Shown: positions 17,011-28,369 of the stretch, piece after piece
Layout: each line of letters starts with the position of its first letter
Numbering within the stretch: position 1 is the stretch's first letter
DNA from: Geobacillus thermoleovorans
GTDB lineage: Bacteria; Bacillota; Bacilli; Bacillales; Anoxybacillaceae
Direction: 5' to 3'
Assembly (NCBI RefSeq): GCF_001610955.1
Contig: NZ_CP014335.1
Location: forward strand, 261,001-325,000
DNA: 64,000 bases
Notes under the pieces: generated by a model
Told to the model about the DNA's origin: nothing
Seen by the model: the letters and a program-made list of their open reading frames with translations, nothing else
The model's database searches: none
Made by a program: the position numbers and the translations under genes

Positions 17011-18486
17011 CTAAGCTGGCAAATTGTTCACTTCATAAGCGGCTCGGATGCCGGATTCAATGGCGCCTTGAATCCATCCGTGGTGGGTGGAAGCGTGTTC
17101 CCCGGCAAAATGCACCCTTCCTTCGGGAGCGGCGATATACGGCGACAGCTCCGTCACTTGATTCGGCTTCATCATCGTGAAGGCGCCGCCTGAGTACGGA
17201 TAGCGAACCCAGCTATGGCTTGTTCCGGTTTCAAATTCACGGTACACTTGTTCGCCATGGAGGACAGCTAAGTTTTTGAGCGTGTATTCAAGCCGCTCTT
17301 CATCGCTTAAGCTGTCCCACGGGATCGTGTCGTCTTCCCACGTATAGCTGGCCAATACGACGCCAGGCCCTGCCGTGCCGATGCCTTGGCTCGGATATTG
17401 AGTGTATCGAATCGGCAAGTCCGAGACCGTTTTGCCGCCGAACATCCCTTCTTTTTCCCAAAATCGTGTTTTAAATTGGATGCCGGTTTTCGTCGAGCCG
17501 ACGTAATGCAGTTCGCGGATCGCTTTCCATTTGTTTTCGGAAAACGAATGGCGCGGCTCCATTTCGATAAACTGCAAAATCGAAAACGGGATGGTGACGA
17601 TCACGCGATCTGCGGTGATTTGAAACGGCTGGAGAATTTTTGTATGGGTGGCGTGGATGGTGACGCCGTTTTCGTGCTGGACGATTTTTTGCACTTTATG
17701 GCTAAAGAAAATCTCGTCCTTCAGCTGCGGCAAAAAAGCTTTGGGAAGCCGATCGTTGCCGCCGACAATTTCATAAAAGCGAATATTCGGCGTAAACAGC
17801 ACCATCAGTTCGCGCAGCATCTCCAGAAACGAAAGTTCAGGGAATCCTTCTAACGAGAGAACGGCTTTGATCATATCGATGGCTCCCACGGACAACGGTA
17901 GACCGAATGGGTTGTAGCGCAAATAGGCGTCCAGCGAGTAGCGGTCGAGCTGTTCAATGACAATCGGCCAATGTTTTTCCGGATTTTGTTCGATGAATTG
18001 AATGACCGGACGAATCGCCATCTGCAATAATTGGGAAGCGGTTTTGCCTCGTTCATGCGGGGCGACCGGAAAGCCAAAGAGGTCGGGATGCCGCTCATAT
18101 TCACCAAGGCGCGCTTTCACGCCGCGAAAATACAGAATGTCGCGCGGAGTGCTGTTGATAAACGGGTGAAGCGGCAAGTTGAATTTTTTGATGTATTCCA
18201 ATGTCAATTGATGGGTGTGCGGGATGCGCATGGCGCCAGCTTCAAGATACTGGTCGTCGCGAAAGTTGGAGCGGAGCGTGTAGATTCGGCCGCCGACCCG
18301 CTCGGACGCTTCAAGAATCGTGATGCGATGGCCGGCTTGCTTCAGCAATGACGCTGCGACAAGTCCGGCCATTCCGGCGCCGATAATGACGATGTTTTGA
18401 GGGGTGGATGTTTTCGTCAACCCATTTCGGATGATCGCAATCATCGTTTCCATTGGGAGTTTCGGAAACACATAAGGATGTGCCAC
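17011..18486 (-). CDS. FAD-dependent flavin monoamine / L-amino-acid oxidase family protein
   Basis: Oxidative deamination of an amine or amino acid is the family role; the substrate cannot be read. GTG at 18486 is chosen because it follows AAGGGGGATTCAAAC, although the frame is open nine codons further up. About 491 residues. The ADP-binding fold is at residues 30-65 (IVIIGAGMAGLVAASLLKQ, then ILEASERVGGR), and the C-terminal FAD-binding motif is VHFAGEHASTHHGWIQGAIESG. Similar in length and motifs to B. subtilis YobN. It stands alone on the minus strand, converging with the LOG gene. Confidence 0.8.
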   Translation of the reverse strand: MAHPYVFPKLPMETMIAIIRNGLTKTSTPQNIVIIGAGMAGLVAASLLKQAGHRITILEASERVGGRIYTLRSNFRDDQYLEAGAMRIPHTHQLTLEYIKKFNLPLHPFINSTPRDILYFRGVKARLGEYERHPDLFGFPVAPHERGKTASQLLQMAIRPVIQFIEQNPEKHWPIVIEQLDRYSLDAYLRYNPFGLPLSVGAIDMIKAVLSLEGFPELSFLEMLRELMVLFTPNIRFYEIVGGNDRLPKAFLPQLKDEIFFSHKVQKIVQHENGVTIHATHTKILQPFQITADRVIVTIPFSILQFIEMEPRHSFSENKWKAIRELHYVGSTKTGIQFKTRFWEKEGMFGGKTVSDLPIRYTQYPSQGIGTAGPGVVLASYTWEDDTIPWDSLSDEERLEYTLKNLAVLHGEQVYREFETGTSHSWVRYPYSGGAFTMMKPNQVTELSPYIAAPEGRVHFAGEHASTHHGWIQGAIESGIRAAYEVNNLPA

Positions 18487-18587
18487 GTTTGAATCCCCCT
18501 TTGCCGTTTTCACCGCGCGAGGATGAAGGTGCGGTTATTCCATCTTATTCCGCGGCAAAGGGGAGTATGTGAGAATAGGAATGCCCG

Positions 18588-19361
18588 TCACGGCCTGGAA
18601 ACGATATACGTCCCGCCATCGATTTCGATGCGGCGCTGCTCCTGCATGCCCACAAGCCGGCACAAAAAAGGGCGCGTTGACGGTCGATGGTCGGCTTCAT
18701 AAAAACAAAGGGCGATGCCGCCGACGGCTAGTTCAGCGTACGCCCCTGCCTCATCGCGCCCAAAGCGAGGGACAGGAAGGCCAAACAGCCGCCGATACGC
18801 GTCGATGGCGCGGCGAAGGTCAAGCGTATAGACGCCGATGGACGACAAAGAAGAAGCCCCGATTCGATGGTGCATGAGCGGCGCCAGCTCGTTCATCCGC
18901 ACGTCATCACCGTCGCCCCATTGGATGAAAAACGGATAGCGAAATGCACCGTCTGTGTCGTCTTCGATAAACAGCATCGACCATGTCAGCCGCTTGCCGT
19001 CATCGCGCTCGCGGCTGCCGGGGAGCGGACCGATTGGGGTAAACCCGTTTCGTTTGAGATGTGCCGCCACCGCTCCGATGTTGTTCGTGCGGAAGGCAAA
19101 TTGGGAGAAGCCGTTTCCTTCTTGGCGGTCGGCGACAAGCTGGTCGATGAGCGGATTTCCGCATGTTTTCGCCGTCTGCTCATCGGCGATGCCGATCCAC
19201 TCAATGTAGCGCAAATGCTCGAAGCAGCATAATGCGTTATACGTTCCCCATGACGGATGGCGGCCGCCGTGGATGGCTGTAAACCCCCATTGTTCAAACG
19301 CCGTTTTCGCTTGCTCCGGTCGTTCGGTTAAGTGGACGAGATGGTCAAACGCGACATTCAT
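18588..19361 (-). CDS. VOC-superfamily (glyoxalase-like) protein
   Basis: 257 residues beginning MNVAFDHLVHLTERPEQAKTA behind AGGAGGAGG. The N-terminal betaalphabetabetabeta unit with FDHLVH and the IEWIGI strand fits the Glyoxalase-like (VOC) group. A second, more divergent half (GVYTLDLRRAIDAYRRLFG) follows at about 170, consistent with tandem VOC modules. Metal ligands cannot be assigned with confidence. Probable role in small-molecule conversion or resistance; function unknown. Confidence 0.7.
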   Translation of the reverse strand: MNVAFDHLVHLTERPEQAKTAFEQWGFTAIHGGRHPSWGTYNALCCFEHLRYIEWIGIADEQTAKTCGNPLIDQLVADRQEGNGFSQFAFRTNNIGAVAAHLKRNGFTPIGPLPGSRERDDGKRLTWSMLFIEDDTDGAFRYPFFIQWGDGDDVRMNELAPLMHHRIGASSLSSIGVYTLDLRRAIDAYRRLFGLPVPRFGRDEAGAYAELAVGGIALCFYEADHRPSTRPFLCRLVGMQEQRRIEIDGGTYIVSRP

Positions 19362-19390
19362 GGCGGCGACCTCCTCCTAGATGGAATCGA

Positions 19391-19897
19391 TCAGCGGAAC
19401 AACATTTCTTTCAGCTTGTAAATGATTCGTTCGTTGTCGACGGTGCGGTGGGCGATAAAATTCAAGTCCAGCTTGATGTCTTCGATTTGGGCAGCCAATT
19501 GTTCGTAACGGGAGTCCATTTTTTGTTCGAGGCGGTCCACCGTTTGTTTCAATGAGGCAAATTCCTGGTGAAGCTGGTGGACGTCAGCGGCGAGAGCTTC
19601 CAGTTTGGCGTCTGTTTCGTCTTGGCGGTGGAGAAGAGCGGCCACGATGCCGTTCAATTCCTTTTGCCCGGCGCGAAGCGAATCTTGTTCTTGACGCAGA
19701 CGCTGTTGTTCCAAACGGATTTCCTGCTGCTCTTTTCGGATTTCTTGTTGTTCTTTTCGAATTTCTTCTTGTTCCTGGCGAATGGCGATTTGTTCCCGCT
19801 CGAGCCGCTCTTGGCCTTCCACGAGCTTTTGCAGCGTCCCGTCCATCGCGTTCAAGCGGTCAAGCACTTGGGCGAGCAAAGCGTCACTCATCGTCAT
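19391..19897 (-). CDS. Coiled-coil protein of unknown function
   Basis: 168 residues from ATG at 19897 (MTMSDALLAQVLDRLNAMDG) placed behind AAAGGGGGAATA; the frame is open upstream but lacks a binding site there. Almost the whole protein is heptad coiled coil with a Glu/Gln/Arg-rich section (QEEIRKEQQEIRKEQQEIR) at about residues 35-75. It ends with a conserved-looking tail (DIKLDLNFIAHRTVDNERI). Similar small coiled-coil proteins recur in Geobacillus; another lies at 28370-29017. Transcribed from a strong consensus promoter. Confidence 0.7.
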   Translation of the reverse strand: MTMSDALLAQVLDRLNAMDGTLQKLVEGQERLEREQIAIRQEQEEIRKEQQEIRKEQQEIRLEQQRLRQEQDSLRAGQKELNGIVAALLHRQDETDAKLEALAADVHQLHQEFASLKQTVDRLEQKMDSRYEQLAAQIEDIKLDLNFIAHRTVDNERIIYKLKEMLFR

Positions 19898-19925
19898 TAT
19901 TCCCCCTTTTTTGTCCGTTATGGCC

Positions 19926-19954
19926 ATTATAGTACATATGTTCGTTTTCGTCAA
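19926..19954 (-). promoter_or_regulatory. Consensus sigma-A promoter for the coiled-coil gene
   Basis: On the minus strand TTGACG (19954-19949), exactly 17 bp, then TATAAT (19931-19926), 29 bases upstream of the chosen start. Confidence 0.8.
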
Positions 19955-20055
19955 CGGGCAACTAGGCAAAAGAGGGCCAGACGGTTGCTTTATTTCCTAA
20001 ACGTTTGGTATCATCATAGTATTGTGGAAGGTCGACCATGTCGGAGGTGAATACA

Positions 20056-20346
20056 ATGTCGCGAATTTCGATTGAACAAGTGAAACATGTCGCCGATTTG
20101 GCGCGGTTGGCGATTACGGATGAAGAGGCCGAGATGTTTACGAAACAGCTCGATGCGATTATTACGTTTGCCGAGCAGCTGAATGAATTGGATACGGAGA
20201 ACGTTCCGCCGACTTCGCACGTGCTTGATATGAGAAACGTGATGCGCGAGGATATTCCAGAACCGGGGCTGCCGCGCGAAGAAGTGTTGAAAAACGCGCC
20301 AGATCAGCAAGACGGCCAGTTCCGTGTGCCGGCCATTTTAGAGTAA
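20056..20346 (+). CDS. gatC: Asp/Glu-tRNA amidotransferase subunit C
   Basis: 96 residues, as in B. subtilis, from ATG at 20056 ([20 protein letters not shown]) behind GGAGGTG. GatC wraps around GatA and helps assemble GatCAB, which converts misacylated Glu-tRNA(Gln), and Asp-tRNA(Asn), to the amidated form. The tail [17 protein letters not shown] is the conserved C-terminus. Possible promoter TTGCTT (19985) - 18 bp - TATCAT (20009). First gene of gatCAB. Confidence 0.95.
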   Translation: MSRISIEQVKHVADLARLAITDEEAEMFTKQLDAIITFAEQLNELDTENVPPTSHVLDMRNVMREDIPEPGLPREEVLKNAPDQQDGQFRVPAILE

Positions 20347-20358
20347 GGAGGGGGATTT

Positions 20359-21816
20359 ATGTCGCTTTTTGACCATTCCGTGTCAGAATTACATACGTTG
20401 CTGAAGAAAAAAGAAGTGTCGATTTCCGATTTAGTCGACGAATCGTACCGCCGCATCGATGAAGTGGAAGAGAAAGTGCAAGCGTTTTTAACATTAAATG
20501 AAGAACAGGCGCGGGCGAAAGCGAAAGAGTTGGATAACCAGCTCGCCAAAGGCGAAGAAACGAACCCGCTGTTCGGCTTGCCGATCGGCATTAAAGACAA
20601 CATCGTCACAAAAGGGCTGCGTACGACATGCGCCAGCAAAATTTTGTACAACTTTGACCCGATTTACGACGCCACTGTCATGGAGCGGTTGAATGCCGCA
20701 GGGACGATCACGATCGGGAAGTTGAACATGGACGAGTTCGCCATGGGCTCGTCGACGGAAAACTCCGGGTTTCAGCTGACGCGCAACCCGTGGGACTTAG
20801 AGCGCGTTCCGGGCGGCTCAAGCGGCGGTTCGGCGGCGGCGGTGGCGGCCGGCGAAGTGCCGTTTGCTTTAGGTTCTGATACGGGCGGTTCGATCCGCCA
20901 GCCGGCGGCGTTTTGCGGGGTCGTCGGGTTGAAACCGACGTACGGACGCGTCTCGCGCTTCGGGCTTGTTGCGTTTGCGTCGTCGCTGGACCAAATCGGC
21001 CCGATTACGCGCACGGTCGAAGACAACGCGTATGTATTGCAAGCGATCGCGGGCGTCGACCCGATGGATTCGACTTCAGCGAACATTCCAGTGCCGAACT
21101 ATGTGGAGGCGTTAACGGGCGATATCAAAGGGTTGAAAATCGCTGTGCCGAAAGAATATTTAGGTGAAGGCGTCGATGAAGGCGTGCGCCAGTCAGTGCT
21201 TGCGGCGCTTGCCGTGCTTGAGAAGCTTGGCGCGGCGTGGGAAGAAGTGTCGCTGCCGCATTCAAAATACGCCTTGGCGACGTACTATTTGCTCGCTTCG
21301 TCCGAGGCATCAGCGAACTTGGCTCGCTTTGACGGCGTCCGCTACGGCTATCGGACGGACAACGCGAAAAACTTGATCGATATGTATAAACTGACGCGAA
21401 GCGAAGGGTTTGGGGCGGAGGTCAAGCGCCGCATTATGCTCGGGACGTTCGCGTTAAGCTCGGGCTATTACGATGCGTATTACAAAAAAGCGCAAAAAGT
21501 TCGGACGTTGATCAAGCGCGACTTCGAAAACGTATTTGAACGATATGACGTCATCATCGGCCCGACAACGCCGACGCCGGCGTTTAAAATCGGCGAGAAA
21601 ACGAGTGATCCGCTGACGATGTACATGAACGACATTTTAACGATTCCAGTCAACCTTGCGGGTGTACCGGCGATTTCTGTGCCGTGCGGCTTTGTTGATG
21701 GCTTGCCGGTCGGCTTGCAAATTATCGGCAAGCACTTTGATGAAAGCACCGTCTACCGCGTCGCCCACGCTTTTGAACAAGCGACCGACTACCATAAGCA
21801 AAAACCGGTGTTGTAA
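20359..21816 (+). CDS. gatA: Glutamyl-tRNA(Gln) amidotransferase subunit A
   Basis: 485-residue amidase that hydrolyses glutamine and channels ammonia to GatB. The amidase signature is clear: catalytic Lys in [10 protein letters not shown] near residue 77, the Gly/Ser-rich [15 protein letters not shown] with the cis-Ser near 153, and nucleophile Ser in [15 protein letters not shown] near 177. It starts behind AAGGAGGGGG, 12 bases after gatC. Confidence 0.97.
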   Translation: MSLFDHSVSELHTLLKKKEVSISDLVDESYRRIDEVEEKVQAFLTLNEEQARAKAKELDNQLAKGEETNPLFGLPIGIKDNIVTKGLRTTCASKILYNFDPIYDATVMERLNAAGTITIGKLNMDEFAMGSSTENSGFQLTRNPWDLERVPGGSSGGSAAAVAAGEVPFALGSDTGGSIRQPAAFCGVVGLKPTYGRVSRFGLVAFASSLDQIGPITRTVEDNAYVLQAIAGVDPMDSTSANIPVPNYVEALTGDIKGLKIAVPKEYLGEGVDEGVRQSVLAALAVLEKLGAAWEEVSLPHSKYALATYYLLASSEASANLARFDGVRYGYRTDNAKNLIDMYKLTRSEGFGAEVKRRIMLGTFALSSGYYDAYYKKAQKVRTLIKRDFENVFERYDVIIGPTTPTPAFKIGEKTSDPLTMYMNDILTIPVNLAGVPAISVPCGFVDGLPVGLQIIGKHFDESTVYRVAHAFEQATDYHKQKPVL

Positions 21817-21829
21817 GGGAGGTTAGGTG

Positions 21830-23260
21830 ATGAACTTTGAAACGGTCATCGGACTTGAGGTGCACGTCGAGCTGAAAACGAAATCGAAAATTTTCTCCAG
21901 CAGCCCGAACGCGTTCGGCGCGCCCCCGAACACGCAAACGAACGTCATTGACTTAGGGTATCCAGGCGTGCTGCCGGTGTTGAACCGACAGGCGGTCGAG
22001 TTTGCGATGAAAGCGGCGATGGCGTTAAACTGCGAAATCGCGACCGAGACGAAATTCGACCGCAAAAACTACTTTTATCCGGACAACCCGAAAGCGTACC
22101 AAATTTCGCAATACGATCAGCCGCTTGGCCGAAATGGCTGGATTGAAATTGAAGTAAACGGAAAAAAGAAAAAAATCGGCATCACCCGCATCCATCTCGA
22201 AGAAGACGCCGGCAAGCTGACGCATACGGGCGACGGCTATTCGCTCGTGGATTTTAACCGTCAAGGGACGCCGCTCATTGAGATCGTCTCCGAGCCAGAC
22301 ATCCGCTCGCCGGAAGAAGCGTACGCCTACTTGGAAAAATTAAAAGCGATCATCCAATATACCGGCGTTTCCGACTGCAAAATGGAAGAAGGGTCGCTTC
22401 GCTGCGACGCCAATATTTCGCTTCGCCCGCTCGGTTCGGACAAGTTCGGCACAAAAACGGAATTGAAAAACCTCAACTCATTCAACTTCGTCCGCATGGG
22501 GTTGGAATACGAAGCGAAGCGGCAGGAGAAAATTTTGCTCTCGGGCGGCGTCATCCGTCAAGAAACGCGGCGCTTTGATGAAGCGACGAAAACGACCGTT
22601 TTGATGCGCGTCAAAGAAGGTTCGGAAGACTACCGCTACTTCCCAGAGCCGGACTTGGTGATGCTCTATATTGACGACGAATGGAAAGAGCGCGTCCGCG
22701 CCTCGATTCCGGAGCTGCCGGACGCCCGCCGGAAGCGGTATGTCGAAGAGTGGGGCTTGCCGGAGTATGACGCCAAAGTGCTCACACTGACAAAAGAAAT
22801 GGCCGACTTCTTTGAAGCGACCGTCGCAAACGGCGCCGATCCGAAACTGGCGTCGAACTGGCTCATGGTCGAAGTATCCGGGTACTTAAACGCCGAGCAA
22901 AAAGAGCTCCATGACATCGCCTTGACGCCGGAAAGCTTGGCTGGAATGATCAAACTCATCCAAAACGGCACGATTTCGTCGAAAATCGCCAAAAAAGTGT
23001 TCAAAGAACTCGTCGAACACGGCGGCGATCCAGAGAAAATCGTCAAAGAAAAAGGGCTCGTGCAAATTTCCGACGAAGGAGCGCTGCGCAAAATCGTGCT
23101 CGAAGTGCTCGACGCCAACCCGCAGTCGGTCGAAGACTATAAAAACGGTAAAGACCGCGCGCTTGGCTTCCTCGTCGGCCAAGTGATGAAAGCAACGAAA
23201 GGGCAAGCGAACCCGCCGCTTGTCAATAAGCTGTTAGTAGAGGAAATTGGAAAACGATAA
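21830..23260 (+). CDS. gatB: Aspartyl/glutamyl-tRNA amidotransferase subunit B
   Basis: 476 residues from ATG at 21830 ([17 protein letters not shown]) behind AAGGGAGG; a GTG one codon earlier is possible. GatB phosphorylates and amidates the misacylated tRNA. Kinase-like core with [19 protein letters not shown] and [11 protein letters not shown] near residue 125, then the helical and C-terminal YqeY-like domain from about 330, ending [20 protein letters not shown]. Last gene of the gatCAB operon. Confidence 0.97.
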   Translation: MNFETVIGLEVHVELKTKSKIFSSSPNAFGAPPNTQTNVIDLGYPGVLPVLNRQAVEFAMKAAMALNCEIATETKFDRKNYFYPDNPKAYQISQYDQPLGRNGWIEIEVNGKKKKIGITRIHLEEDAGKLTHTGDGYSLVDFNRQGTPLIEIVSEPDIRSPEEAYAYLEKLKAIIQYTGVSDCKMEEGSLRCDANISLRPLGSDKFGTKTELKNLNSFNFVRMGLEYEAKRQEKILLSGGVIRQETRRFDEATKTTVLMRVKEGSEDYRYFPEPDLVMLYIDDEWKERVRASIPELPDARRKRYVEEWGLPEYDAKVLTLTKEMADFFEATVANGADPKLASNWLMVEVSGYLNAEQKELHDIALTPESLAGMIKLIQNGTISSKIAKKVFKELVEHGGDPEKIVKEKGLVQISDEGALRKIVLEVLDANPQSVEDYKNGKDRALGFLVGQVMKATKGQANPPLVNKLLVEEIGKR

Positions 23261-23274
23261 TGAAACAATAGGAG

Positions 23275-23300
23275 GCCTGCCCACCGGCAGGCTCTGTTTT
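23275..23300 (+). terminator. Terminator after gatB
   Basis: Stem GCCTGCC / GGCAGGC with a CACC loop followed by TCTGTTTT, 15 bases after the gatB stop. Confidence 0.7.
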
Positions 23301-23334
23301 CAATAAAAATTTTTGCACTATTAAAAAAATACAA

Positions 23335-23364
23335 TTGACAAACGCTGTGATCGAATGATAGATT
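23335..23364 (+). promoter_or_regulatory. Probable promoter of the O-acetylhomoserine sulfhydrylase gene
   Basis: TTGACA at 23335-23340 and TAGATT at 23359-23364 with an 18-bp spacer in an AT-rich leader. The 70-base leader is too short for, and shows none of the helices of, a SAM (S-box) riboswitch. Confidence 0.5.
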
Positions 23365-23402
23365 TTTTATAAGAAAAAACCAATTGATTTAGTAGGATAT
23401 GA

Positions 23403-24740
<1,338 letters not shown>

Positions 24741-24964
24741 TTAGGAAGGACGAAGTCACCCGGCGAGCGGGTGGCTTTCAAAGTGCGGGGAGTTCTATAC
24801 GGAAAACGCTTGACGATGGTTCTTTATTCGAATATGCGTTCCCTATTCGCATGATCTGAGGGAGAGACTCATTAGTATTGACGCCAGCCTGTTCCGGCCG
24901 TTCCGAGGTGGAAGGGCAGGGACGCGGTGTTCGAATTCTTGTTGGGGTGGCGCCAAAGGGCTGA
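24741..24964. other. Intergenic stretch between convergent genes
   Basis: No supportable gene. A GC-rich hairpin GTCACCCG / CGGGTGGC just after the metY stop lacks a T-run and may be a weak terminator. The rest shows nothing recognisable. Confidence 0.4.
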
Positions 24965-25594
24965 TTACAGCCCCTTGGGCGTCACTTTCTTTTCCACTTT
25001 GCGCAGCAGCCAGTCAAACACAATCGCCAACATGGCGGCTGGGATGGCGCCGGCTAAAATTAAGTTTTTGTCGGCGATGCGCAGACCGCGGTCGATCAAG
25101 TCGCCAAGCCCGCCGGCGCCGATAAACGTCGCTAAGGCGGCGACGCCGATCGTCAGCACCGTCGCGGTGCGCACGCCGGCCATAATGACGGGAAGCGAGA
25201 GGGGAAGCTCGACCATCCATAAAATTTGCCGCGATGTCATCCCCATCCCTCGTCCGGCGTCAACGAGCGTCGGGTCAACGCCGAGAATGCCCGTGTACGT
25301 GTTACGCAAAATCGGCAATAGGGCATAAAGCGTCAAGGCGATAATCGCCGGCAGTTTGCCGATGCCGAAAATCGGCAGCATAAACCCAAGCAACGCCAAG
25401 CTCGGAATCGTTTGGATGATGGCGGCAATGCCGATAATCGGCTCGGCGAGTTTGCGATACCGCGTCAACACCACACCGAGCGGCACGGCTATGACGATCG
25501 CAATGCTCATAGCGATGGCGGATAAGAGCACATGTTCTTGAAAGGCGATCCAAATATCATTCTTTCGTTCGATAAACGTCTGCAATAATTCCAT
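24965..25594 (-). CDS. Quaternary-amine ABC transporter permease (OpuCB/OpuBB-like)
   Basis: Integral membrane subunit for uptake of glycine betaine, choline or carnitine. ATG at 25594 (MELLQTFIERKNDIWIAFQEH) behind AAGGAGGGATAC is chosen over the longer open frame. 209 residues, five to six hydrophobic helices, with the ABC permease EAA-like loop VDAGRGMGMTSRQILWMVELPLSLPVIMAG near residue 117. It is the last of three minus-strand genes and separated from the ATPase by 254 bases that contain a hairpin terminator. No second permease gene (OpuCD equivalent) is present. Confidence 0.85.
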   Translation of the reverse strand: MELLQTFIERKNDIWIAFQEHVLLSAIAMSIAIVIAVPLGVVLTRYRKLAEPIIGIAAIIQTIPSLALLGFMLPIFGIGKLPAIIALTLYALLPILRNTYTGILGVDPTLVDAGRGMGMTSRQILWMVELPLSLPVIMAGVRTATVLTIGVAALATFIGAGGLGDLIDRGLRIADKNLILAGAIPAAMLAIVFDWLLRKVEKKVTPKGL

Positions 25595-25610
25595 CGTATC
25601 CCTCCTTGGC

Positions 25611-25639
25611 GGAAAAGCGGCAGCGGGTGGCTGCCGCTT
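25611..25639 (-). terminator. Hairpin between ATPase and permease genes
   Basis: On the minus strand AAGCGGCAG / CTGCCGCTT with a CCACCCG loop followed by TTCC. It sits 21 bases before the permease start, so it could attenuate permease expression. The other bases from 25640 to 25848 show no gene. Confidence 0.5.
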
Positions 25640-25848
25640 GGTCATGGGCTGAGACCGAAAACTTGAAAAGGTTTTGGTTCACTAGCGGAACGAATCCCAT
25701 CGGCAAGCCCGCTTGGAGCGGCCTTGTCTTTTCAAAATGAGACGTGTGATTCAGGCGGGGCGACGGCCGCGGCAACGTTTCTGGCTAGATGACAAGAAAC
25801 GGGGCGGCATCGTTTTTTCAAGCCCCCATTCGCCCGTCTTCGTTGGCA

Positions 25849-26976
25849 TTAGGCATGTTGCTGGAACGTCCACTCCGCGAGTGCGCGCATCATGCTCGAG
25901 CGCGTGATCCCGCCGACGAGCCGGTCGCCGTCCAACACCGGAATGATGCGCACATCCGGGTCTTGGAACAGGGCGGCGACGTTGGTGACGTCCGCTTCTT
26001 TCGACAACGTCGTCACATCGTAGTCGGCGATGTCGGCGACTAATAAATGTTCTTCTTGGTAGCGCTGTTCGATTTGTTTTAAGGTGACGATGCCGAGAAA
26101 GACCTGCTTTTTATCGACGACGACCAAACTGTCGACCTTTTTCGCTTTCATCAATCGGAACGCTTCGGCCAAGCCGCGCCGCGGCGAGATCGTCGCGACG
26201 TCAGCCGACATTAAATCCTCCGCCGTCGGCACGGCCGTATGGCGGATCCGCAGCCGGTCTTCACCAATAAACTCGCGGACAAAGGAGTTCGCCGGCCGCC
26301 GAAGCATTTGGTCCGGCGTCGCAAACTGGACGATTTCCCCGTCTTTCATGAGCGCAATCCGATCGGCGATTTTAATGGCTTCATCCATATCATGGGTGAC
26401 AAAGACGATCGTTTTGTGAATCTCCTCTTGCAAGCGGACGATGTCATCTTGCAGCTGTTCGCGGCTGATCGGGTCAAGAGCGCTGAACGGCTCATCCATC
26501 AAAATGATATCCGGTTCTGCGGCCAACGCGCGAACGACGCCGACGCGCTGCTGTTGCCCGCCGCTGAGCTCCGACGGATAGCGATGCTTGAATGTCGCTG
26601 GATCCAATCCGACGAGCTCAAGCAATTCGTCAACCCGTTTTTCATAGGCGTGTTTTTCCCACTTTTTTAGTTTCGGCACAAGTGCGATGTTTTCTGCGAT
26701 CGTCATATGCGGAAACAGCCCGATTTGCTGGATGACGTAGCCGATGTTGCGCCGCAGCTCAACCGGGTCAAGCTGGGAAATGTCTTGCCCATCGATGTAC
26801 ACTTTGCCTGATGTCGGCTCGATCAAGCGGTTGATCATCCGCATTGTCGTCGTTTTCCCGCAGCCGCTCGGCCCGATGAGGGCGACAAGCTCGCCTTTGC
26901 GAATTTCAAGATTGATATTTTTTAAGGCGACAAAGCCGTCCTCATACTGTTTCGTGACGTTTTCAAATCGAATCAT
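25849..26976 (-). CDS. Quaternary-amine ABC transporter ATP-binding protein with CBS domains (OpuCA-like)
   Basis: 375 residues. ABC domain 1-240: Walker A LIGPSGCGKTTTMRM near 34, Q-loop YVIQQIGLFPHMT, signature LSGGQQQRVGVVRALA near 133, Walker B IILMDEPFSALDP, switch His in FVTHDMDEAI. Two CBS domains follow (about 250-370: VATISPRRGLAEAFRLMKAK and TTLSKEADVTNVAALFQD), as in OpuA/OpuC ATPases, where they sense ionic strength or cyclic-di-AMP. It starts 16 bases after the binding-protein stop. Confidence 0.9.
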   Translation of the reverse strand: MIRFENVTKQYEDGFVALKNINLEIRKGELVALIGPSGCGKTTTMRMINRLIEPTSGKVYIDGQDISQLDPVELRRNIGYVIQQIGLFPHMTIAENIALVPKLKKWEKHAYEKRVDELLELVGLDPATFKHRYPSELSGGQQQRVGVVRALAAEPDIILMDEPFSALDPISREQLQDDIVRLQEEIHKTIVFVTHDMDEAIKIADRIALMKDGEIVQFATPDQMLRRPANSFVREFIGEDRLRIRHTAVPTAEDLMSADVATISPRRGLAEAFRLMKAKKVDSLVVVDKKQVFLGIVTLKQIEQRYQEEHLLVADIADYDVTTLSKEADVTNVAALFQDPDVRIIPVLDGDRLVGGITRSSMMRALAEWTFQQHA

Positions 26977-26992
26977 CCAAATTCCTCGCTTT

Positions 26993-27895
26993 CTAGTCGA
27001 TCAGTCCTTCCGCTTTTAAGAAGTCAATCGCCACTTCACGCGGCCGTTTTCCTTCCAAGTTCACTTCGCCGTTTAGTTCCATCATTTTTTCATCGGTCAA
27101 AATGTTGGCCAACTTGTTCAGTTTTTCTTCGAGATCCGGGTTGGCATCCAACACTTCCTGGCGGATGATCGGCACGGCGTGGTACGGCGGGAAGTACTGT
27201 TTGTCATCTTTCAATACGACCAAATCATATTTTTTTATCCGGGCATCGGTCGTGTAGGCGGTGATGACGTCAATCTCTCCATTTTTCGCTGCTTCGTATT
27301 GCAAGTCTGGGTCGATCGTCACTTTTTTCTTGAACTGAAACCCGTACGTATCAACAAGCCCGTCATAGCCGTCGCTTCGCTCAAAAAACTCGGCGTCTGA
27401 CCCAAAGGTGAGGGAAGACGAATGTTTCGCCAAATCGGAGTACGTTTTCACCCCGAGCTTTTCCGCGAGGTCTCTGCGCATGGCCAAGGCGTAGGTGTTG
27501 TTAAACCCGAGTGGTTTGAGCCAAGCGATGTTGTATTTTTCCTTATATAATTTCTTTGTTTCGTTGTAAATTTGTTCGGGCGTCTTTTTAGGATCGTACG
27601 GCTGTTTTAAAATGTTCAAATACCCTGTCCCCGTGTACTCGACATACATGTCGACATCGCCATTTTCAATGGCTTGCTGCAACATAAACGCGCCGCCTAG
27701 ACTGTCCTTCACTTCCACGTCCAAATCGGTGTTGGCCTTCACATACTCCGCCAGTAAATGCGTCAAAATAACTTGCTCGGTAAACTTCTTCCCACTGATA
27801 ACAATTTTTCCTTTCGCATCACTCGTTCCGCTGCAGGCCGCTAGTCCAAATACAAGCCCGACAGCGAGCAAAATCATCATCCATTTTCGCAACAC
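26993..27895 (-). CDS. Quaternary-amine ABC transporter substrate-binding lipoprotein (OpuCC/OsmF-like)
   Basis: The start preferred is GTG at 27895 (MLRKWMMILLAVGLVFGLAAC) behind AAGGAGGAATT. The lipobox LAAC anchors it outside the membrane. 300 residues, with the family opening KIVISGKKFTEQVILTHLLAEY, then LGGAFMLQQAIENGDVDMYVEYTGTG (ligand-binding lobe) and a hinge region near 200. Aromatic residues that form the cation-binding cage cannot be placed without an alignment. First gene of the transporter set; osmotic control is expected from the family. Confidence 0.88.
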   Translation of the reverse strand: MLRKWMMILLAVGLVFGLAACSGTSDAKGKIVISGKKFTEQVILTHLLAEYVKANTDLDVEVKDSLGGAFMLQQAIENGDVDMYVEYTGTGYLNILKQPYDPKKTPEQIYNETKKLYKEKYNIAWLKPLGFNNTYALAMRRDLAEKLGVKTYSDLAKHSSSLTFGSDAEFFERSDGYDGLVDTYGFQFKKKVTIDPDLQYEAAKNGEIDVITAYTTDARIKKYDLVVLKDDKQYFPPYHAVPIIRQEVLDANPDLEEKLNKLANILTDEKMMELNGEVNLEGKRPREVAIDFLKAEGLID

Positions 27896-28369
27896 AATTC
27901 CTCCTTCTTTTTCAGCTGATATCATACAAATGAACGGGGATAAAAAAAGCAGCAAAAGGACGCGGAGGGAGGTGAAAAAGCGTCACAAACAAAGGATACC
28001 GTAATTTGGGTGCGGCTGGCAAATTTGGTATCGGCCGATATGTTTGCTTCTCGCTTGCTCTCGCGGCGATGAGCGTTCTCTCCTCCTTGATCCTGAAAAA
28101 TGCTCGGGAATGCTTGCGAATCCTCCTAGATGCTCCGAATTCGAGATGTTTGCATAAGCCTCGTGTTCATCCATCGATGCGCCAGCCAGGCATGACCCGC
28201 GCCGTTCATCGAGAGTGCGGGGTGATGCTACCACTTGCCGCGAGAAGGCCGGCGCCTTGGCAAATGGTCAAGGTGAAGGCTAATCGATAAACACTAGAAC
28301 AAAAAAGGCAGCTCACGGCTGCCTAGTGAAAAGGGAATAGGTGTTGAACATTTCTCTGTGGGGAACGTG
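27896..28369. other. Intergenic stretch with a minus-strand terminator
   Basis: 474 bases without a supportable gene. At 28300-28325 a stem (AGGCAGC / GCTGCCT on the minus strand, then TTTTTTG) ends the coiled-coil gene to the right. The remaining sequence is ordinary GC-rich DNA in which I see nothing. Confidence 0.5.

Noticed and set aside
19552..20050. Plus-strand frames opposite the coiled-coil gene at 19391-19897
   Set aside because: Leu/Phe- and Arg-rich mirror translations of a Glu/Gln-rich coding strand; no ribosome sites or domains.
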